Counted from the first letter of the stretch, positions 33,877 through 47,045 are shown. The stretch: 64,000 bases of DNA from Peromyscus leucopus (GCF_004664715.2 NC_051069.1:5882001-5946000), one strand, 5' to 3'. Translations and numbers: made by a program. Notes: a model not told the origin generated them from the letters alone.

Positions 33877-35560
33877 CCTCTGACGCTCAGGACCTCCAGA
33901 CAGCAGCCTGTGTCTTTAGAGGAGGCACAGCTGTGCCCTTTTCTGAAAAGACCCTTTCTCCTGGAACACAGAAGCAGCACAACTGTCTAGCCTGGACCTG
34001 TCCCTGAGCTTTCACACAGCAGCCTCTGGAAGAGCTGCAGTGTGGCCTGCAGCCTGGCTGCATGTTTGAGGTATCTGGGGAAACAAAGACTGATGCTTCT
34101 GGACTTCCCTCCAGATCTGATCATCCTGGGTGTGCAGTGCAGCTGAGAACCACTGGGGTCCACTGGGAAGTTCTGAGAACACCCAAAGAGAACGAGGTTC
34201 GTTATTTAACCGTCTCCTAAGTCAACTCCTGCTGAGCAAGTAAATTTCTGGATGTAGTAACCTGGGTAGTCCTTGTCTTTTTATGTCCTGATGTCACACG
34301 AGGCTGAAGGGCGGTTCTCTCTGTGAACGGCTTTCAGGCCTTCACTAGCACCACAGGCTGTGCCTTTAAATTCAGTAACCTGCACTGGCACTATAACTTA
34401 GCCAGGTAAGGTCTGTATATAACCTGCATTTTCATCAAGGCTTTTTTTCCCCATTTTAAGTTTTTCTTCCTGCGGCATTAAGTTATTCTTTTTAGTATAA
34501 ATCTGGGTTCTTTAGGAGTGATTACATGCTGAATTCCTTGGGAGAGTCTAAAATTGGGCCAAGTCCATGATCCTCTCAGGTAAAAGCTGCTATGTGTGCT
34601 GTCTGAAGCTGGACTGGTCGAGGTAAAGCTCACCATTTTCATCTCTGAGAAGCTGGGCAGGGAGATGAATGATGTATCCTTGGCAGAGCCGCTCTGGACC
34701 TTGTGAGAACAGCTAAAAACACAAAGTGGTGTGACGTTTTCATTTGCCACTGTGACACTAAACAGCACCATCACCTAAATGCTACAGTAGGGTGAAAATG
34801 CAGATAGACATTAAGCTACCAGATTTCAAGCTGGCATGTAACTAAATTTTAATCTTCAGCAGGTTGGTCTAGGTTTTGGTTGCAGTGAAATAGAATTCTC
34901 TTTATAAGAATACCCAGGGGCTTTGTTGAGCTTATTTAGGTCATCTGACTTCCTTTTTATGATAAATGCTACTTACTGAACTGAGTGTACGAACTGGAAA
35001 CTGTTCCCAATCGCAGTCTTTTGGGAGCTTAGAGTGTAGAGTAGAAATTACCTCTCAGGAAAGTGGTGAGCCATGCACATCCTTGCACATCTACAGAAGC
35101 AGGAGCAGCAGGGAGAGGGCTTGCAGTGACATGGGGATGAGCATGGCAGCATTGTGGTGACAGGAAGAACATGTGTGTTTTTTACCTCTGAACCAAACCT
35201 TAACTGGGGAACACCCACAATGCTTAAAATGTTTGGGTGTCTCAGTGTAGAGATGCAAGAGGAGGAAGGCTTCCAGGGAGATTCCCCTTCACCGGAGAAA
35301 CACTGTAGTAGTTATGCCCTTAAAGGGTACTTCAGCACTAAGTCATAGCAGCGCTTCTGGAGTGGTGGGTTTTGCAGCTTTATATAAGATTTCCCTGGAC
35401 TAAAAAAGACAAAGATAGAAACCAAACAGTAAACATCACTGTGTTGAACCGAGAGCAAGAAGATGCCCATAGAGCTGGGATGTGTTCCTACCCAAGCATA
35501 GTATTTTCTTTTGTTAAGCTAAGTAAGAAACACATTAGTTGGTTATTACTGCTGTCTTAC

Positions 35561-36110
35561 AAACCTTGTATGTAGCTAATCTGATAATGTGTTTGTTCAT
35601 CTGAGGTATGGAGAACCTGAGGATTTTACTGCTATGCACACTTGTTGAGTTCTAAGCAAGTTCTCTAAGTACTAACACCATGATACTAGAAATGGGACAG
35701 TTATAAAATCTCATTTAATAAAAACTCAGATGAAGGGCTGGGAAGATGGCTCAGTGGTTAAGAGCACATACTGTTCTTGCAGAGGACCCAAGTCCAGTTC
35801 CCAGCACCTGCCTCGGACAGCTCACTCACTACTACTGTAACTCCAGCCCCAGCAGATCAAGGCATCTGGCCTTCAGCTGCACCTGCATTCATACAATCAG
35901 ACAGGAACATACATATTCAACAACAACAACAAAACCAACACACATGAAAAGGACATTACCCAGTGAGACTGCTGTCTTTTTGAGGAAATTATCCAACAGT
36001 CCTTGGTTGCCTGTGGGTGTTCTTACACTGAGAGTTGTAGCAGCTGGGGCACAGCTGTGTCAAATAGCCTGCTTTGCCCCTTGCTAAGGCAGCCTCGAGA
36101 GAGGTGGAGT
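35561..36110 (+). other. About 550-base segment present only in the downstream copy
   Basis: The paralog reads 'gctgtcttacatgtcttcc' at 2782-2801, while here 'gctgtcttac' (35551-35560) and 'cttctacatgcac' (36111 on) are separated by about 550 bases. The segment includes a B2-type SINE and unique DNA with no obvious duplication at its ends. A deletion in the upstream copy therefore seems more likely than an insertion here. Confidence 0.7.
35733..35905 (+). mobile_element. B2-family SINE
   Basis: 'gggctgggaagatggctcag' followed by 'aagagcacatactgttcttg' and 'gttcccagcacc' is a diverged B2 head and body. Confidence 0.85.
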
Positions 36111-38779
36111 CTTCTACATGCACATTGAAATGCTGCTCTTATTAATAATGAAGAGGAGCAGGGCTTGATGTTGTATGCTGTCCTTCACACAGGTTTTCTG
36201 TGCAGAGAGAGAACTGCACATATCATTGATCTTGCAACTGTGAATATTGTTTTAGTGCTTGAGTAACAGAGAGTCAGTGGCCATGTGAAAACAGGAATAG
36301 ATCCGGTTGCTCTCTAATATAAGCCACCTTTCTCTTTAGTTTGTTTGAACCAGTGCTCATAACTGCAAGTGTGTGTCCGGTCTGTTCTTCTGGTCTGCCT
36401 GACCAGCAGTGCAGTAGCAGTGACCTCTTCAGAGCATCTTGATGATATGTGCTAAAGGAAGTGAGGACAACATCTGCAGACTGCACAGAAAATGACTTCT
36501 GTTCCCAGTAAACAGAAGTCATGTGACAGAAGGTTGTCTCTACCCACTTCTTGTTATGTTAGCTTCAGCCCTGTACCAAAACAGTAGTCGATGTGGGCAC
36601 CAGAGCGACACTGAAGCCTCCCTGGGGATTAGAGGCATGCACCACCCACCTAGAGAAAGGGTCCTGTTGATGATTGCAATGTTTCTCTCTTTAGTTTTAC
36701 TTTAGGCTTTTAATATTAAAATGTTAATATTAGGCTTTACTCTTTTTTAGTGTTCAGATGGGCACTGTCTGTGTATCATACATTGGGTTTTTAGATGCTG
36801 AATCTTTATGTCCTTCATTCTGCAGCAGCAGACCCTCCCTCACCCACCCCCCACCCCAGGTTTTCAATGGACAGTAAAAAGATTGTGGTCGCTTCATTCT
36901 CTACATCTCTCTTATTTGGAAAAGAACGTCCTTCAGTATCTGTTACTATAGTTATCGCCTCATTTGAAACTCGGCTGTACATTCTGTTGTCTAGTATTGA
37001 TCAGCTATGAGACTTTTCAAAGTGAGGTCTATTGGCTGATTTAAAATTCACAAAGCATGTCTCATATCTGTGTGTTCAGAAGCAATTTGGTGCAGAGCTG
37101 TTCTTTGAGGCTTCTTAACACAAATAGAGAAAAATCCTCAAAGATTTGGCACCTCACTTTGAAAAATCTCCTAAGTAATTGTGAAAGAGTGAACTTACCA
37201 AACATCACATAGCAGTAGCTAAGACCAGAGGCAGGTGTAAAAGAGCGTCATTTAGTTTCTATTTGGTAGCTTTGGGTAGTTTAATCTTTTCATTTTGCCT
37301 CCTCCTGGTGAGATAGGACAGGTGTGTCCTTTACTCTGACAGGAGGTTCAGGGAACTGTGAGGACCAATCACTAGAATCCATGTGGTGGCAGTTGGCTCT
37401 GTTTGAAATGAGGCTGTTCCAGGTTTATACTGATCGTGGCTCTGAGCTACTAGCCTGTAATACAGGTGAAGAGGTGCACACTCCTCAGCTGTCCGCCCCG
37501 AGTCGGCTCCAGTTTCCTTGGCCCTTTCTCAGGAAAGCTGTGAGTCTTGTTAGTTGTCATTTGTTGGCTTTAAGTTAGAATGGAGATTTCCCAGTAACCA
37601 GCCTGGACACGTGAGAAACCTCCAGTGGAAAAATGTAAGGATTTTGCTTTTCATCTCATCAAAACTTAGAACAGAAGAACCACTCAACTGGCTTATTGTC
37701 CACCTTTGTGTAGAACACTTTTATTCCATTCAACACACTCTACAATGACTGTTCTAACTTGTGAGTTTCAAGATTTTATGGCTCAATGACTTGTATGTGA
37801 TACTTGGTTTTTGAGTGTGAATCGTGGTAAATCTTGTAAAACTATGTGTTTTATGTACTTGTGTAAAAACAGAAATGGAGCTTATAGTGCTTTCTCCAGG
37901 TTTGCCATTCATACAACACTGTTCAGACAGACTTAATGAGTGGCAGAAACAAGATACTCTAGAGAGTTTGTCATGGGAGAAACTTGTAGTTAACCACGTC
38001 GATTAATACATCTAAGTTTTAACCAGCCATGAAGCTCATACCTGTAATCCCAATGCCTGGGACGGGGAGTTAGGAAGACCACTGTCATCTCAAGGCCAGC
38101 CTGAGCTACAGTGAGACCCTGCCTCAAAGATCTATTATGTTAAGGCACTTAGAACATATACTACAAATTATGAGCAATACAAAAAGCTTGAATATACACC
38201 ATTTCAGATTTTAGGAGGAAGGGCACTGGGTAGTTTATATAGATACAAAATAACAGGTCCTGGCTGAGAACCCTGGGCTGGAACCCAAGTGGGAACTGGA
38301 AAGCAGGAGAAAGAAGTGAGGACAGGAGGGGGAGAGCGAGGGGAGGAGGGAGAGGGAGGAAAAACCATGGTGTTCTGCTGGGAGCAAGAGTAAATGCTGT
38401 CAAATGCTGCGGACTGGTGAGTAAGCAGAGCAGGAGCAGATGGTAATGTTCAGAGAGATGAAACTCGCTGATGACCTTTATGAAAGCAGTTTCATGATGG
38501 AGATAAGGCTGACCACTTAAATGGAGTGGTTTCTGGAGAATGGGAGGACATGCCCGCCTCTTGGGTGCTGTATTGTAAGAGGAGTGGGGCGGCCTGAGGA
38601 GGATGTGGGAGCCGTGCAGGCTGTTCTTTTGTGTTATGATAAGGGCTGTATCTATATTGGGGATTTATTATGATGGGAATGATTCAATAGAAAGGAAAAA
38701 AGTTGATGTAGGAGAGAGGAAAACAGTTACTCAGAGTCCCTAGAGACTGGGTAGAAGGGATATATTTAGCTTCAAAAGC

Positions 38780-39062
38780 TTGTTAGATAAACATGGATGT
38801 TCAAAATCAGAAAATAGGAAAAGAAGGAAAAGCCAAAGCTAAAGGAAGAAGAAAGCAAACAACATAGATAAGAGCAAAAAGAATCAAGGAATAGCACTAA
38901 AAGCAGCGGAGGAAAAGAAACGTATATGTGGTTCTTTAGGAGAAAATCAATAACATTAGTAAAACCAGTTAGATTGATAAGGACAAAAGAAAGGTCACCA
39001 AGGTCATAAATGAAACATCACTAGAGATCTCACATTGATAGATAAAAGGGAATACTGTGATC
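38780..39062 (+). mobile_element. L1 ORF2 fragment
   Basis: 'aaaatcaataacattagtaa' and 'aggtcataaatgaaacatca' correspond to the ORF2 stretch before the reverse transcriptase. It is frameshifted and truncated where a B1 begins at about 39086. Confidence 0.75.
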
Positions 39063-39087
39063 AGCTCAATACCAATAAGTTTACATT

Positions 39088-39240
39088 TTGTTTGTTTTTT
39101 GGTTTTTCGAGACAGGGTTTCTCTGTGTAGCTTGTGCCTTCTGAACTCACACTTGTAGCCAGGCTGCTCGAACTCCAGAGATCTGCCTCTGCTCCGAGTG
39201 CTGGACTAAAGCGTGCCCACCACGCCCGCAAGTTACATTT
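39088..39240 (-). mobile_element. B1 SINE
   Basis: 'ggtttttcgagacagggttt' followed by a degraded body 'gtgctggactaaagcgtgcc' gives a reversed B1. 'aagtttacattttg' before (39077) and 'aagttacattttgg' after (39229) form the target duplication. Confidence 0.92.
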
Positions 39241-39245
39241 TGGAT

Positions 39246-39740
39246 GAGGGGCTAAAGAAATGGCTCTGCAGGTAAGAACAGTGTACTGGTCTTCCAAAGG
39301 ACAACCATGTTTGGCAGCTCAGAATCCTTTGGAATGCCAGCTTCAAAGGATGCTAGCACCCCTGGCTTCCATGGGTGCCTTGTTCACATGCATATACCCA
39401 CACACAGGCATATACATGTGCATAGTCAAAAGTAGTATTTTTAAAATTTTAGGTTAAATGGACCAAGTCCTTTAAAAAACAATCATAAAGCTTACTCAAT
39501 AATTAGAAAAGTTTGGGGGTAAGAGAGGTAGCTCGGTGGTTAAGAGCACTTGCTGATCTTACAGAGGACACAGGGTCAGTTCCTGGCACCCACATAATGG
39601 TTCATAACTTTATGTGACTTCAGTTCCAGGGGTTTGGACACTCTCCTTTCTTCTGAGGCACTGCATTCATGTGGTGCACATATATGCAAGCAAACATACA
39701 TATTGATAGAAATAAATGTATTTTTAAAGAATATTAAAAA
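39246..39740 (+). mobile_element. Two B3/B2-type SINEs in tandem
   Basis: The first starts with 'ggggctaaagaaatggctct' (39247) and ends near 39430. The second starts with 'gggggtaagagaggtagctc' (39514) and ends near 39735 with 'gatagaaataaatgtatttt'. Confidence 0.75.
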
Positions 39741-39789
39741 AAATCTATATCTTTTTCAGACTCAGCTTTTTTTTGCCTCTTTTCCCATT

Positions 39790-39804
39790 TCCATGTGTGT
39801 GTTT

Positions 39805-39847
<43 letters not shown>

Positions 39848-40120
39848 ACACATGCACATGAATGCTGTGTTGATGTCAAGAATCACCCTTGGTTTGGTTG
39901 TTCTTCATCTTATTTATTGAGGCAGGATCTCTCAATCAAACTCAATACTTGAAATATGGCTACTCTTGCTATCTAGCTTGCTCTGGGAATCCCATCTACT
40001 CTCTGAAGCTGGAATTACAAGCAGGCCACCACATCCACCTGGCATATACATGAGTTCTGGGAATCTGAACTCCTGTCCTCATTCCTGAACCAGTGCTTTA
40101 ACCACTGAGCAGGAGCCCCC
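39790..40120 (-). mobile_element. B3-type SINE with (GT)n
   Basis: About 19 GT units (39806-39843) lead into a reversed, diverged B-family SINE ending 'ttaaccactgagcaggagcc'. Confidence 0.65.
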
Positions 40121-40666
40121 TTTTCTTGCCTCTTAATTGACTTGTCATTATCTGTTGAGAGCTGGAGATCACTTAGTAAGTACAATAAAGCATGAGGGTG
40201 AGTTTCATGTTAAACTGCATAGAATTAGACTACATTTAATGTTTGCTGATGAGTTGTACCAGAAACTTGGGTTCTCTTGTTTTGCCGTCCTCTTGACTTT
40301 GGCCTCCCTAGGTGCTTATTATAGAGACTATCCGTGCCTTGCAGCTCATCTGCTGTAACACACCGTTGCCCACTGGAGCTCCGATGTTGCAGCAGTAAGA
40401 TGGGGAGGGAGCATATCCTATAATCTTCAAATTAAGTATCAGCTTTTCAGTGCGGTTTATCCTCGGCTTTCGCTTAGCTTTCTCCTCCGTGGATAAGATG
40501 GGAAGAATTAAAGGGGAGGGAAGTTGGAGAAACCCCCTTGATCCACATAATATGAGGCTCTGATAAACATTTTTTCTCTGAAATCGGGAATGAGGAAGAC
40601 ACAAGTATCCACTTGTTCTACTCTTACGTGGTACAGTAATTGAAGTCATAACTAGAGCAATAAGGG

Positions 40667-41830
40667 AAGAGAAAGAAGAGACATCCAGATAAGAAAGAAA
40701 GAAATCAAGTCATCCTGTACTTAAAAGGCTTAAGGGCTCTACCAGAAACCTCTTTGATCTGAAAACACTTTCAATAAAGTAGCAGAATATAAAATCAACA
40801 TACATAATCACCTTTTCTATGTACCAATAATGAACATGCTGAGAAAGAAATCAGAAAAACAATCCTGTTCATGATAGCCTAAAAATATTCCTAAACATAA
40901 CCAAGGAAGTAAACAGCATCAACAATGAAAACTTTGAAGGAGAGAGAGAGAGGAGAGAGGGAGAGAGAGAGAGAGGAGAGAGAGAGAGGAGAGAGAACAC
41001 AGCAAACTGATGAAGACAATAGGAAAGTCTTCCCATGTTCATGGGTTAGAAAGTTGATATTATGAAGCTAGGTTTGGTAGCACAGAGCTATAATCCCAGC
41101 ACTTTGGAGGCAGCTTGGTCTGTCAATATAGCAAGTTCCAGTCAGGGCTATAGAGTGAAACACTTTCTTTAAAAAATTAGTATTGTGGGCTGGAGAGATA
41201 GCTCAGAACTTAAGAGCACTGGCTGTTCTTCCAGAGGTCCCGAGTTCAATTCCCAGCAACCACAAGGTGGCTCACATCTGTAATGAGATCTGGTGCCCTC
41301 TTCTGGTGTCCAAGCACACATGCAGACAGAACACTGTATACATAATAAATAAATAAATCTTTAAAAAATAGTATTATAAAAAACGGCTATATTACTGAGA
41401 ATGGTCTGTAAATTCAGTGAAGTCATCATTACAACGCCAACTATACTCTTCACCAAATTGAAAAAAAATCAAACCTAAAGTTCATCTGGAAGCAAAACCC
41501 CAAACTGGTAAAGCAGTCCTAGACAGACAGAGCAACGCTGGGATTTTCACAGTCCCTGGTTTCCAAATATACCACACATCCATAGAAACGGAGACAGCAC
41601 AGTACTGACGCAGGAACAGACATACGGACTAATGGAATAGAAGAGTATCCAGAAGTAAACTCCAGAGCTGTAACCAGCTAACTTCTGATAAAGAGGCTTT
41701 AAAAAATGTACACTGGAGGAAAAGCCAGCTCTTCAAATAATGCTGAGAAAACAATATTCACATTGAAATTAGGATATCTCACCCTGCATAAAAATCAATT
41801 CAAAATGAACCAAAGGTCTACCCTCCCTTC
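40667..41830 (+). mobile_element. L1 ORF2 fragments split by (GA)n, B1 and B2
   Basis: 'gtagcagaatataaaatcaa', 'aaacataaccaaggaagtaa', 'gaaagtcttcccatgttcat', 'gttcatctggaagcaaaacc' and 'ctaacttctgataaagaggc' follow each other in ORF2 order. They are interrupted by a GA repeat (40939-40996), a B1 (about 41075-41180) and a B2 (about 41188-41372). Stops and gaps show it is long dead. Together with 38780-39062 it may be one original insertion. Confidence 0.75.
41188..41372 (+). mobile_element. B2 SINE within the L1 fragment
   Basis: 'gggctggagagatagctcag' through 'ataataaataaataaatctt' is a nearly complete B2. The L1 text resumes directly after its tail. Confidence 0.93.
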
Positions 41831-42245
41831 TTGGATATTCTCAACTACATCCCTGGGCTTCCTTTCATGTGCCATGAACTTTCATACCTCCATATTTTTA
41901 TTCTTTTAAGCTCCAACTAGGAAGGAAGCACCTGATTTTAAATCTTTCTCAGGTGTCATTTCCTGTGATGCCTTACCTGACTTGAGTAGATTTGGAAAGG
42001 TAAGTGGCTTTCTCTACCATGATCACTTACATGCTTTATTCTTAAATTGGGATAATTGGCATACAATAAAATAATTTGTGCTTGAATGTACGTACACATT
42101 GGCCCCCATGTGCTCTGTTGCCAATCCTCTCCTGCCAAGACAGAATATTTCCTTCCCAATGGATGCTCCTCCTCCTGTCAAGCTACTCCACACTGACACA
42201 ACCAGTGGCCCTCACTTCTATCGTCAGAGATAAATTTTGCTTGTT

Positions 42246-42386
42246 TTGGGCCATGAGGATGGCTCAGTGGATAAGGGTGCTTGCCACACAAGCCTGGTGA
42301 CCTGAGTTCAATTCCCCAGAACCCACGTAAAAGTCGACTTGTCCTCTGACCTCCACGTGCCCAATGTAGCTTACATGCCCTCCCTC

Positions 42387-42436
<50 letters not shown>
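42246..42436 (+). mobile_element. B4/ID-like SINE with (AT)n tail
   Basis: 'ggatggctcagtggataagg' and 'gtgcttgccacacaagcctg', then 'cctgagttcaattccccaga', resemble an ID/B4 tRNA-derived head. About 23 AT units follow (42390-42436). Confidence 0.75.
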
Positions 42437-42445
<9 letters not shown>

Positions 42446-43984
42446 CAAAAATACTTTGCTTATTTTTGAGCTTTATATAACTAGAATAATATGAAGTATA
42501 CTTCTGTCTTTGGCTTCTTTTGCACAACAATTTCCCGAGATTCATTTGTTTTTGTGAAGATCAATCAGTACTTACCAATTTTTATTGCTGAGTAGAATTC
42601 AGTTTTGTGTATATGCCTTTATTTGTTTAGCCATTCTTCTGTAATGGACAACATAGCATTGTGTTCAGGTTACTCTGTGTTATAGTCAGTGCCTTTTGTC
42701 TCCCTAAATGAGATGGTGAGCTCACTGATAGAGATCCTGTCGCAATCATGCCAGAGTCCCCACCACTTACTCTGCACCTAGCAGACAATAGTTGCTCATT
42801 AAATCTTGGCTGTCAAATGAGATGGTATATGTGAAAGTCAATTGAAAGTGACTTTAATTATAGGAAGGACACTATCTTCATTTCACTGGTGGTTAAAAGG
42901 GAACGTTAAGCTCCTGAGCTGTGTTTGTTAATGGCTACATGGTCCTCCATGAAAAGGATTCAAATGGTTCTATGTGAGTCATAAGGCAAGGCACTAAGAT
43001 ATATATGTGAGACCTGGTTTAATCAGATATGCTAACTAGTTACATTACATCCGTCACTAGACAAGTCTTTGCTTCTCCAAGAGAAGCCTGGCTGTATCAT
43101 CCCTGAGTAGCTGTAGAGGTCTCAGTATGCCCTTGAACTCAGAGATCCTGTGTTTGTTGTGCACATTGTAGGCAATTAAAAGAGTTAATGTTTGAAAGGA
43201 GTGAACTCAAGTGGAAATGATGAGTTTGACTTACAATATTGAAGGTCATGTTTCTTCCCATGGTCGGAGCCCAAGGGAAGGGTGAGGCCAGCCCTGGCCA
43301 AACCTCTCCTGCTTGGTGGCCAGGAGGAGATAAGGTGTGGTTTGCCTATATGTGGTTGCCCCTTTCCCTCCATATTTATTGAGTTATGTAATTGCTATAA
43401 TAAGGCTTGTATTTAAAGTGTAAAATTTGAACATTCTTGACATACATGGAGAAACCAAGACAAGATAATGAACATACCCACCAGTTCAGCCACTTTTCAT
43501 ACACTTTATATTATACTCATATAGTCCTTAAACACACACACATACACACATACCACTCCACCTCCCCAGGCAACCATTAATCTGTTTCCTGTCACTATGT
43601 TTCTATTCTTTTGAATTCTCTCATATGAAGTGATGTCTAAATATTGACTGAGAAGCACACACTCACACTGTGTGTATTTAGTGTTTTCTCTAGACTTGCC
43701 TTAGGAAAAGAGAAAGCCCATAAACGTGGCCGTGGAAATTTAGTTTTACTGAAATAAGTGGTAAAGATAATACCCTGGGAGCTGAGGCAACTTCTGTACC
43801 CAACTGTAGTTGGTGGTGCCGGGTCAGACTGTACCTAAATGGAAGTCAGAGCTTAATGTCACCAAGCAGGCTGGAGGCAGGAAGTTACTGACTTCCTGGA
43901 AATCATTTAGTGCCTTCAGCCTACAGGATCATTGCATGATTGAGGTAAGGATGGTGGGTTCTATTACAAGAAAGTGCTTCCAGA

Positions 43985-44159
43985 CCAGAGAGATGGCTCT
44001 GAGCGGAAGTGCCTGCTGGCAAGGCTGCAGGCCGAGGTTGGACCCACAGGACCCACATAGTGGAAGGAGAAAAATGAGCCCTGCAAGTTGTTCTCTGATT
44101 TCTGTGTGCGCACTATGGCAACTGCCTAAGCACACATGTATACACCACACCACACCACA

Positions 44160-44223
<64 letters not shown>
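43985..44223 (+). mobile_element. Diverged tRNA-derived SINE ending in a (CA)n microsatellite
   Basis: 'gagagatggctctgagcgga' begins a degraded B2/B4-like SINE, and about 32 CA units fill 44159-44223. The open frames across the repeat on both strands are artefacts. Confidence 0.7.
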
Positions 44224-44229
<6 letters not shown>

Positions 44230-45642
44230 CAGACACAGAGACAGACAGAAGCAGAGACAAGACAGTAGCAGAGAGAGAAATGAAATATTAAAAAAATAAA
44301 ATGCTTTCATGGGTCCTGTGGAGGGGACCCTCATTCTGATGACCATGATGCTCTTTAGCTAGCCAGATAATTCTTCCCTACTTAGGAGACGGAGGCACCC
44401 TTTCCCTGGGTGACCACATCATGGGATAAAAGTCAAGGCTGTTCAAGGCACTACCAAATTGCTGGTTGACCTAAAATCATAATGGTTCAGTCCAATGCAT
44501 GCCACCTGGTGACAAATACTTTTATGGTGAATCATTCAATGCAGCAAAGCACTTTGGTCCTTATCTGTGCCAAGCCATTATGTAATGAAGGGGCATAAGT
44601 AGAGCAAGGTTCTCCCCCATGGCATCCAGCCTCACATCTCCCTGCAACCTTGTGACAGTCAAATCTCAGTCCTAGGATCCACTGTGAGCCCCTGGCTGGG
44701 TGAACTTCAGAGCAGATGGTAGCTCAGTGTGGCCATACCCAGATCTGTCCTGCAGATGGTGACTAAGGCCTGTGCCTCTGCTTTCTGCAACCGCCCCAGA
44801 GGTCTCCATGCCTCCTGGGAGTGAGCCTCGTGAGACTTGTGACTCCCTGACATACCATGCAGGCAACCGAGTTCATGTGTGCATGACTCTGCTAGAACAC
44901 AGCCTCTTCAGCCTGGCTGGCACCCAGAGCCTAGAAATGCCTTGTAGGTGGAAGGACCTAAGGACTTTAAGGAGATGGAGGTGGGGGGAGGGAAAGAGGA
45001 AGGGGAGGTCCTACTGAGGATGAGCAGGCACCAGCTACAGTGGGAGTTAGGCAAAAAAGTCACTCCTCTGCACCTGGACCCTCCAGGCAGTATCCAGGGT
45101 CAAGAGGACTAAGAAGTTGCTGATACAAGGAAGAAATAGGAAGAAAGGAGGAACCAAGCCCAAGGTCTGGTGCTAACCTGCTCACCTTGGCTTGATTTTC
45201 CTATTCCTCCTATCTCAGACCTCTCTGGTGTCCTCTATAATCTGTCTCCCATCTCCATTCTTCTAACCCCAAGTTGGTCCTCTAGACCTGCCCCTCCCTG
45301 TACAGTAAAATATGGTGCACATGTAAAATATACAATAGATTTTAAAGGTAGATGATAGCATAATTGAAATATCCCATTAAAGTGCTGATTACATATTGGA
45401 ACGACACTATCTCAGGTCCTTTGGATTATATAAGATTATTAAAATGTCCTTGGTTTCTTTACCCCTTTTTGTGTGTGGATTCTAGAAAGTCTAAAGTGTG
45501 CTGTGTGTGGCATTATACTTTATCTCTATTGGATGGTGCATTCACAGTCCTTTGGTTTGGGATGCCTCCTTTCCATCCATCTGTTCAAATCTACATTTTT
45601 TTCAAGATGGGGTCTCGTTATGTAGTCAAGGCTGGCCTTGAA

Positions 45643-45646
45643 CTAT

Positions 45647-45685
<39 letters not shown>

Positions 45686-45835
45686 TTTGAGACAGGGTTT
45701 CTCTGTGTATCTTTGGAGCCTTTCCTGGAACTCAACTCTATAGCCCAGGCTAGCCTCGAACTCACAGAGAGCCACCTGCCTCTGCCTCCCAAGTGTTGGA
45801 ATTAAAGGCGTGTGCCACCACTGCCTGGCTGGTCT
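45643..45835 (-). mobile_element. B1 SINE with (TTTA)n tail
   Basis: About 10 TTTA units (45644-45687) precede 'gagacagggtttctctgtgt' and 'ttggaattaaaggcgtgtgc', a reversed B1. Its insertion seems to split an older B1 half ('tagtcaaggctggccttgaac' and 'tggtcttgaactcttaatcc'). Confidence 0.9.
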
Positions 45836-46577
45836 TGAACTCTTAATCCTCCTTACCTCAGCCTCCCAAGGGCCAGGAACACAAGTATCCTGTGACTTTT
45901 TCTTCGAGGCTCAACTTAGGTAATTTTAGCTATATTTGGAGGAGGGAATGATCAAGCTGAGGGAAGAATTAAATGCTTTATGCAACTGGTAGCTCCCACC
46001 TCCACACTTTCCTGGCTTAACCCAGATGAGTCTTGATTGTACAGAATGGGGAGAAAGGCTGCAGAGAGAGGAGATACTCACTACCTGGTTCAGGAAGTGT
46101 CTTCCCAGCTTCCTGCCTAGACATAAGAGCAGATCCAACACTTGAGCATTTCAGGGAGCTCTATGTGTTGCTCCCAACCTGCCTGCATCCCTGCAACTGC
46201 CCATGACACATGAGAGGATGTCAAATCGGAGAGCTGGAGAAGGCTTTGGTTCTCAATAAAGCAACCGTCAATACCCATGGTTTGTAATGTTTCTAATCCG
46301 AAGCTGGGTCAGCTGCTAGGTCACCTCCCAGAGCATGTTGTTCATGAATAGAGTGAAAATTGGAGGCTTCTCTAAATAACACACGCAAACAATGATGGGA
46401 CCTATTGTAACCTGCACAGCGCCTCTTCTTTAGCAAAGCAGTGTGTAAAGTCTAGATTTAGACAAAAGGTGATAGCATGTTTGCAAAAGGATTCAAAGTA
46501 AGGGAACGGCAGTCAAGAGAGGCCATCCACGTCCTGCTTGCAGCATTCTCAGAGTGAGAAGAGACACAGACCTGTTC

Positions 46578-46680
46578 CCTGGTGGTTGTGAGCCACGGGA
46601 CGTGGGTAGTAGGAAGCAAACCTCGGTTCTCTGCAAGAGCACCAAGTACTCTTAACTACTTAGCCATCTCTCCAGTCCCT
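46578..46680 (-). mobile_element. B2/B3 SINE fragment
   Basis: 'cttagccatctctccagtcc' is the reversed head; only about 100 bases remain. Confidence 0.7.
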
Positions 46681-47045
46681 GGCCTTCGCCTCCTGAGGTT
46701 CCTATCTCAGTCTCTCAATGGCTGGGAAAGCAGGCATCCTGTGACTTGTTCTTCAACGCCCAGCTTATAACCTGTTTCCCCCCTAAGCCCTCCCCTAATT
46801 ACTCGGGATTTCCCAGCCTCACTAATAAGCAGTTACATGACTCAGAGCTACACACACCATATATCTTCATTCCCCTCCATCCTGAATGATTAAGTCCATC
46901 TGTGTGTTTTCCTTTAGAGCCAGATTCTAAGAGCTGGATGCAAAGGACAAGACCATTTGTTCTCATTAGTTACTCATCACCAAAAGAAATGCCTCATCCA
47001 CTCTTACCTTTGGGGGAAAAAAATCAGTCTGATGTGAAAAACATT

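Larger units (their letters stand above)
33078..38135 (+). repeat. Downstream copy of the duplicated Aph1 3' region
   Basis: This is the partner of 139-5040. It holds the end of intron 5, exon 6 and the 3' flank of the complete Aph1b. Near-identity runs from 33078 to about 37687. Beyond that, short matches in the same order ('ctcaatgacttgtat', 'aatcttgtaaa', 'aacactgttca', then a shared old B1-like element near 38025-38130) show an older, more diverged homology. The left end at 33078 lies inside sequence that looks like an ancient L2-type repeat continuing leftward to about 32900, whereas the upstream copy lacks that continuation. Confidence 0.9.
33877..38135 (+). other. 3' UTR and 3' flank of Aph1b
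   Basis: It follows the stop codon. No coding exon is visible. Candidate polyadenylation hexamers are AATAAA near 35718 (inside the segment missing from the paralog) and ATTAAA near 36714; neither can be confirmed from sequence alone. Short open frames parallel those in the upstream copy and are not conserved in length between the copies. Confidence 0.5.
38136..47045. other. Intergenic region between Aph1b and Car12
   Basis: No coding exon is recognised. Besides the SINEs, L1 pieces and microsatellites listed separately, it holds a purine-rich stretch at 38260-38360, some unique DNA at 42440-43980 and 44240-45580, and 'tttatt' repeats at 45640-45690. A 152-codon frame at 43810-44268 runs through a (CA)n tract and is spurious. 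The two flanking genes converge on this interval, so it should contain no promoter for either. Confidence 0.6.

Noticed and set aside
40137..40358. 73-codon plus-strand open frame between L1 pieces
   Set aside because: It has no recognisable domain, no splice or promoter context, and a length expected by chance.
43810..44268. 152-codon open frame ending in a Thr-His run
   Set aside because: It crosses a decayed SINE and a (CA)n microsatellite, which produces the Thr-His repeat; no domain or splice context supports it.
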